This document shows, piece after piece, positions 61,459 to 64,000 of a DNA stretch of 64,000 nt. The stretch's first letter is position 1. The number at the start of each line of letters is the position of its first letter. Source of the DNA: Stenotrophomonas maltophilia (GTDB lineage Bacteria; Pseudomonadota; Gammaproteobacteria; Xanthomonadales; Xanthomonadaceae); NCBI RefSeq assembly GCF_002799155.1, contig NZ_NERD01000002.1:3224001-3288000 (forward strand), read 5' to 3'. The translations under genes were made by a program, and so were the position numbers. Under the pieces are notes generated by a model, which saw only the letters and a program-made list of their open reading frames with translations, searched no databases and was not told the DNA's origin.

Positions 61459-61881
61459 ATGAAAGCACGAAACCTGTTCAATACGATCGCCAAGAAGGCT
61501 GCGGCCGCCACCGGTTCGCCGTGGACCTTCCTGGCTGCGGTGGCGATCGTGGTGATCTGGGGCATCAGTGGTCCGGTGTTCGGTTTCAACGACACCTGGC
61601 AGCTGGTGATCAACACCGGTACCACCATCATCACCTTCCTGATGGTGTTCCTGATCCAGCACACGCAGAACGCGGATACCGCCGCAATGCAGATCAAGCT
61701 GGACGAGCTGATCCGCGCGACGGCCGAAGCCAACAACGAACTGTTGGATCTGGAAGAACTGGACGAGGAGCGGCTGGAAGAAATCCGCCGTGAGTACGAG
61801 CAGATGGCGCGCGAAGCCGGCGACGCGCTGGCACGCGTTCGCGCCTGCCATGCCGCGCGCCGCGATGATGAAGCGGTGTAG
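61459..61881 (+). CDS. Low-affinity iron permease family protein
   Basis: 140 residues. Two transmembrane helices (about 21-41 with TFLAAVAIVVIWGISGPVF, and 50-68 with IITFLMVFLIQHTQN), then a long acidic coiled coil (LDELIRATAEANNELLDLEEL). The motif FNDTWQLVINTGTTIITFL followed by IQHTQNADTAAMQIKLDELI (split) is the signature of the PF04120 family, named after yeast Fet4 although the bacterial members are short and their iron role is not shown. Inner membrane. Confidence 0.82.
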   Translation: MKARNLFNTIAKKAAAATGSPWTFLAAVAIVVIWGISGPVFGFNDTWQLVINTGTTIITFLMVFLIQHTQNADTAAMQIKLDELIRATAEANNELLDLEELDEERLEEIRREYEQMAREAGDALARVRACHAARRDDEAV

Positions 61882-61899
61882 CAGGCCCTGAAATGACAA

Positions 61900-62012
61900 T
61901 GCCGGCCAGCGGCCGGCACTACCATCGATCATCAGGGTAGGTGCCAACCTTGGTTGGCACGGATGCGTCAGCGCAGGCGGCTGGCCCTGTGCCAACCAAG
62001 GTTGGCACCTAC
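61900..62012. repeat. Three GTAG-family REPs, two in opposite orientation
   Basis: TGCCGGCCAGCGGCCGGCAC plus TAC at 61900-61922; GTAG plus GTGCCAACCTTGGTTGGCAC at 61937-61960; GTGCCAACCAAGGTTGGCAC plus CTAC at 61989-62012. The last two are inverted copies 28 bases apart and can pair over 24 bp. They separate the convergent iron-permease-like gene and the efflux outer-membrane gene. Confidence 0.88.
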
Positions 62013-62024
62013 CAGAAGCGCTGC

Positions 62025-63410
62025 TCACCCGCGCTCGTGCCAGCCGCCGCCCAGCACCTTGTACAGGGTGATGCGGTTGGCCTGCTGGGCCAGCTGCGCC
62101 TGCAGCTGGGTCTGCTGCGCGTTGTAGGCGGTACGCCGCGCATCGAGCAGGGTCACGAAGCTGTCCAGCCCAGCGTCGTAGCGTGCCTGCGACAGGCGGT
62201 TGGCCTGTTCGGCCGCTTCCACCAAGCGCTGCTGTGAACTCACCTGCTCATCCAGGCTGACGTTCAACGCCAGTGCGTCGGCGGTTTCGCGGAAGCCCAC
62301 CTGGATCGCCTTTTCGTACTGCGCGAGCGCGATGTCACGGTCTGCATTGGCGATGGCGAGGTTGGCGCGCAGCTTGCCGCCCTGGAAGATCGGCAGCGTG
62401 ATCTTCGGCAGGAAGCTCCACACACGGGTGCCGCTGTCGAACAGATTGGACAGTTCGCTCGAGCCACTGCCGATGCTGCCGGTCAGCGAGATGCTCGGGA
62501 AGAAGGCGGCACGTGCCGCGCCGATGTTGGCGTTGGCCGCCAGCAGCTGGTGCTCGGCGGCCATGATGTCCGGGCGCTGCAGCAGCACGTCGCTGGGCAG
62601 GCCGGCTGGCGGCGGTGCGAGTGCAAGCAGCTGCGGTTCGATGCTGTCAGGCAGCAGCGCCGGATCCAGCTGGCCACCGGCCAGCAGCGCCAGCGCATTG
62701 CGGTCCTGGGCCAGCTGGCCACGCAGCCGGGCGGCATCGGTGCGCGCGGTCTCGACCAGGGTACGGGTCTGGGTCAGTTCCAGCCCCGAACTGCCGCCCC
62801 GTTCGTGGCGGGCCTCGGCTAGGCGCAGCGAATCCTCGTAGGTCTTCAGCGTCGCGTCGGCGATCTTCAGCCGCTGCGCATCAGCCCCGTAGGTCAACCA
62901 CGCCGTGGCAGTCTCGGCGACCAGGCTCAACTGCGCGTTGCGACGGTTGGCGGCCACAGCAAAGTACTGCTGCAGTGCCGCCTCGCTGAGGTTGCGCACG
63001 CGACCGAACAGGTCGAGCTCGAACTCGGCCACGCCAACACCGGCGGTGAACTGCTCGGTGACACCGGCGTCGGTACCTCGGCGATCCATCTGGCCGGTGA
63101 CGGCTACGCCCGGCACGCGATCGGCGCGCTGTACGCGATACTGGCCGCGCGCACGTTCAACATTGAGCACGGCCACGCGCAGGTCGCGGTTGTTCTGCAG
63201 CGACTGGTCGATCACCTGCTGCAGGCGCGCATCGGTGAAGAAGTCGCGCCAGCCGACGGCGGCAACATCGGCCACCTCACCCTGCGCGGCCTCGGCCGGC
63301 CATTGCGCCGGAATGGCCGGAGCAACGGCGGTGTTCTTCGGCACCAGGGTGGAGCAGCCGGCCAGCGCGAGCGCAGCGGCAATGGAAACAGCAATGGAAT
63401 GAAGCTTCAT
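62025..63410 (-). CDS. smeF: RND efflux outer-membrane factor, SmeF-like
   Basis: 461 residues from MKLHSIAVSIAAALALAG, with lipobox ALAGCST, so a lipoprotein of the OprM/NodT type. TolC-like repeats: the two OEP domains (about 60-250 and 270-455) contain RNLSEAALQQYFAVAANRR, the periplasmic hairpin LRLAEARHERGGSSGLEL, RPDIMAAEHQLLAANANIGAARAAFFPSI (split, about 295-323) and QARYDAGLDSFVTLLDARR. It forms the outer-membrane duct of a tripartite pump together with the RND transporter encoded just upstream. The smeF name rests on organism, order and similarity recalled from memory. Confidence 0.85.
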   Translation of the reverse strand: MKLHSIAVSIAAALALAGCSTLVPKNTAVAPAIPAQWPAEAAQGEVADVAAVGWRDFFTDARLQQVIDQSLQNNRDLRVAVLNVERARGQYRVQRADRVPGVAVTGQMDRRGTDAGVTEQFTAGVGVAEFELDLFGRVRNLSEAALQQYFAVAANRRNAQLSLVAETATAWLTYGADAQRLKIADATLKTYEDSLRLAEARHERGGSSGLELTQTRTLVETARTDAARLRGQLAQDRNALALLAGGQLDPALLPDSIEPQLLALAPPPAGLPSDVLLQRPDIMAAEHQLLAANANIGAARAAFFPSISLTGSIGSGSSELSNLFDSGTRVWSFLPKITLPIFQGGKLRANLAIANADRDIALAQYEKAIQVGFRETADALALNVSLDEQVSSQQRLVEAAEQANRLSQARYDAGLDSFVTLLDARRTAYNAQQTQLQAQLAQQANRITLYKVLGGGWHERG

Positions 63411-63434
63411 GGCAACACCTTGGGGGTCACGGTG

Positions 63435-63494
63435 GTAGCGCCGGGCCATGCCCGGCGGCTACGCGGTGAGACATCCGCCGGGCACGGCCCGGCG
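63435..63494. repeat. Two GC hairpins between smeE and smeF
   Basis: GTAG plus CGCCGGGCCATGCCCGGCG at 63435-63457 and CGCCGGGCACGGCCCGGCG at 63476-63494. They fill most of the 97-base space between the two genes of the pump operon. Confidence 0.85.
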
Positions 63495-63507
63495 CGACCG
63501 GATTTCA

Positions 63508-64000
63508 TCACTCGGCGGTCTTGCGCTTGAACACGCGCTGCACCACTACGAAGAACAGCGGTACGAAGAACACGCCGAGCACGGTGCCGACGATCATGCC
63601 ACCGAGCACGCCGGTGCCGATCGCCTGCTTTGCGCCGGAACCGGCACCAGTGGAGATCGCCAGCGGCACCACGCCCATGCCGAAGGCCAGCGAGGTCATC
63701 ACGATCGGGCGCAGGCGGTCACGCACGGCGTGCATGATCGATTCGATCAGACCTGCACCCTTCTCCAGGTTTTCCTTGGCGAACTCGACGATCAGGATCG
63801 CGTTCTTGCTGGTCAGGCCCACCGTGGTCAGCATCGCCACCTGGAAGTAGATGTCGCGTTCCAGGCCCTTGAAGGTGTTGGCCAGCACCGCGCCGAGGAT
63901 ACCCAGCGGGGCCGCCAGCAGCACCGCGGTCGGCACGCTCCAGCTTTCGTACATCGCGGCCAGGCACAGGAACACGATCATCAGCGACAGCGTGTACAGC
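63508..64000 (-). CDS. smeE: RND multidrug efflux transporter, C-terminal part (SmeE-like)
   Basis: The gene continues past the right edge; about 164 codons are present. The protein is the C-terminal transmembrane part of an AcrB/MexB-type (HAE1) transporter: [68 protein letters not shown] and [23 protein letters not shown] (each shown in part), ending RVFKRKTAE. It sits in the inner membrane and exchanges protons for drugs. The proton-relay Asp pair lies outside the window. It is upstream of smeF on the same strand. No membrane-fusion gene is visible in the window. Confidence 0.88.
   Translation of the reverse strand, partial: LYTLSLMIVFLCLAAMYESWSVPTAVLLAAPLGILGAVLANTFKGLERDIYFQVAMLTTVGLTSKNAILIVEFAKENLEKGAGLIESIMHAVRDRLRPIVMTSLAFGMGVVPLAISTGAGSGAKQAIGTGVLGGMIVGTVLGVFFVPLFFVVVQRVFKRKTAE

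Overview
The window reads as a chromosomal segment of a Stenotrophomonas species, most likely the S. maltophilia complex. The sequence is very GC-rich with dense GC-biased third positions. It carries many GTAG-headed stem-loop repeats of the kind known from S. maltophilia, a type IV secretion effector with the Xanthomonadales VirD4-interacting C-terminus, a Xanthomonad-type nag locus, and an RND efflux end that resembles smeE-smeF. No rRNA, tRNA, CRISPR array, prophage or insertion sequence was seen.

Layout. 1-1.2 kb: the 3' end of cca, an sseB-like gene and a possible 33-residue Rmf-like peptide. 1.3-3.8 kb: a lower-GC island with a lipoprotein (probable immunity protein) overlapping a lipase effector that carries one frameshift. 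3.9-8.9 kb: a zinc-ribbon membrane protein, an S41 protease, a broken small gene and a large classical autotransporter. 9.2-21.5 kb: an N-acetylglucosamine/chitin-oligomer use locus. One strand holds nagP-nagR-nagB-II-nagA-nagX, the other a glucokinase-family kinase, a TonB-dependent receptor and a GH20 hexosaminidase. LacI-type operators sit in the divergent gap. 21.6-25.4 kb: VanZ-like protein, MidA-like methyltransferase, pteridine reductase, folK and an orphan Anbu-type proteasome homologue. 25.4-29.2 kb: a three-gene phosphorelay. 29.3-34 kb: BON protein, Gfo/Idh/MocA oxidoreductase, gnd, and a secreted protein plus DUF2242 lipoprotein pair. 34.1-38.6 kb: prc, then ybeD-lipB-lipA. 38.9-42 kb: LpxR-like lipid A deacylase and a YadA-type trimeric adhesin. 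42.2-54.2 kb: a cell-wall block, mltB-rlpA-dacC followed by mreB-mreC-mreD-mrdA-rodA and a second rodA. 54.5-64 kb: PfkB kinase, HAD phosphatase, lipoprotein, M1 aminopeptidase, ubiE, nucleoside deaminase, three small genes, and the smeF/smeE end of an RND pump.

How the genes work together. GlcNAc oligomers would enter through the TonB receptor, be cut by the hexosaminidase, enter the cytoplasm by NagP, be phosphorylated by the Glk-family kinase, deacetylated by NagA and deaminated by NagB-II, with NagR as repressor. The mre/mrd/rodA genes form the elongasome, and the adjacent mltB-rlpA-dacC genes trim the wall. lipB-lipA make lipoate.

The most interesting signals are these. (1) A frameshifted type IV secretion lipase effector overlaps its presumed lipoprotein immunity gene. 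(2) The MreC C-terminal tail is translated from in-frame copies of genomic GTAG repeats with a 132-bp period. (3) rodA is duplicated in tandem. (4) A perfect FNR/ANR box and nested long inverted repeats lie in a 947-bp gene-free gap. (5) Several families of palindromic repeats occur, including a pair inside the smeE-smeF junction.
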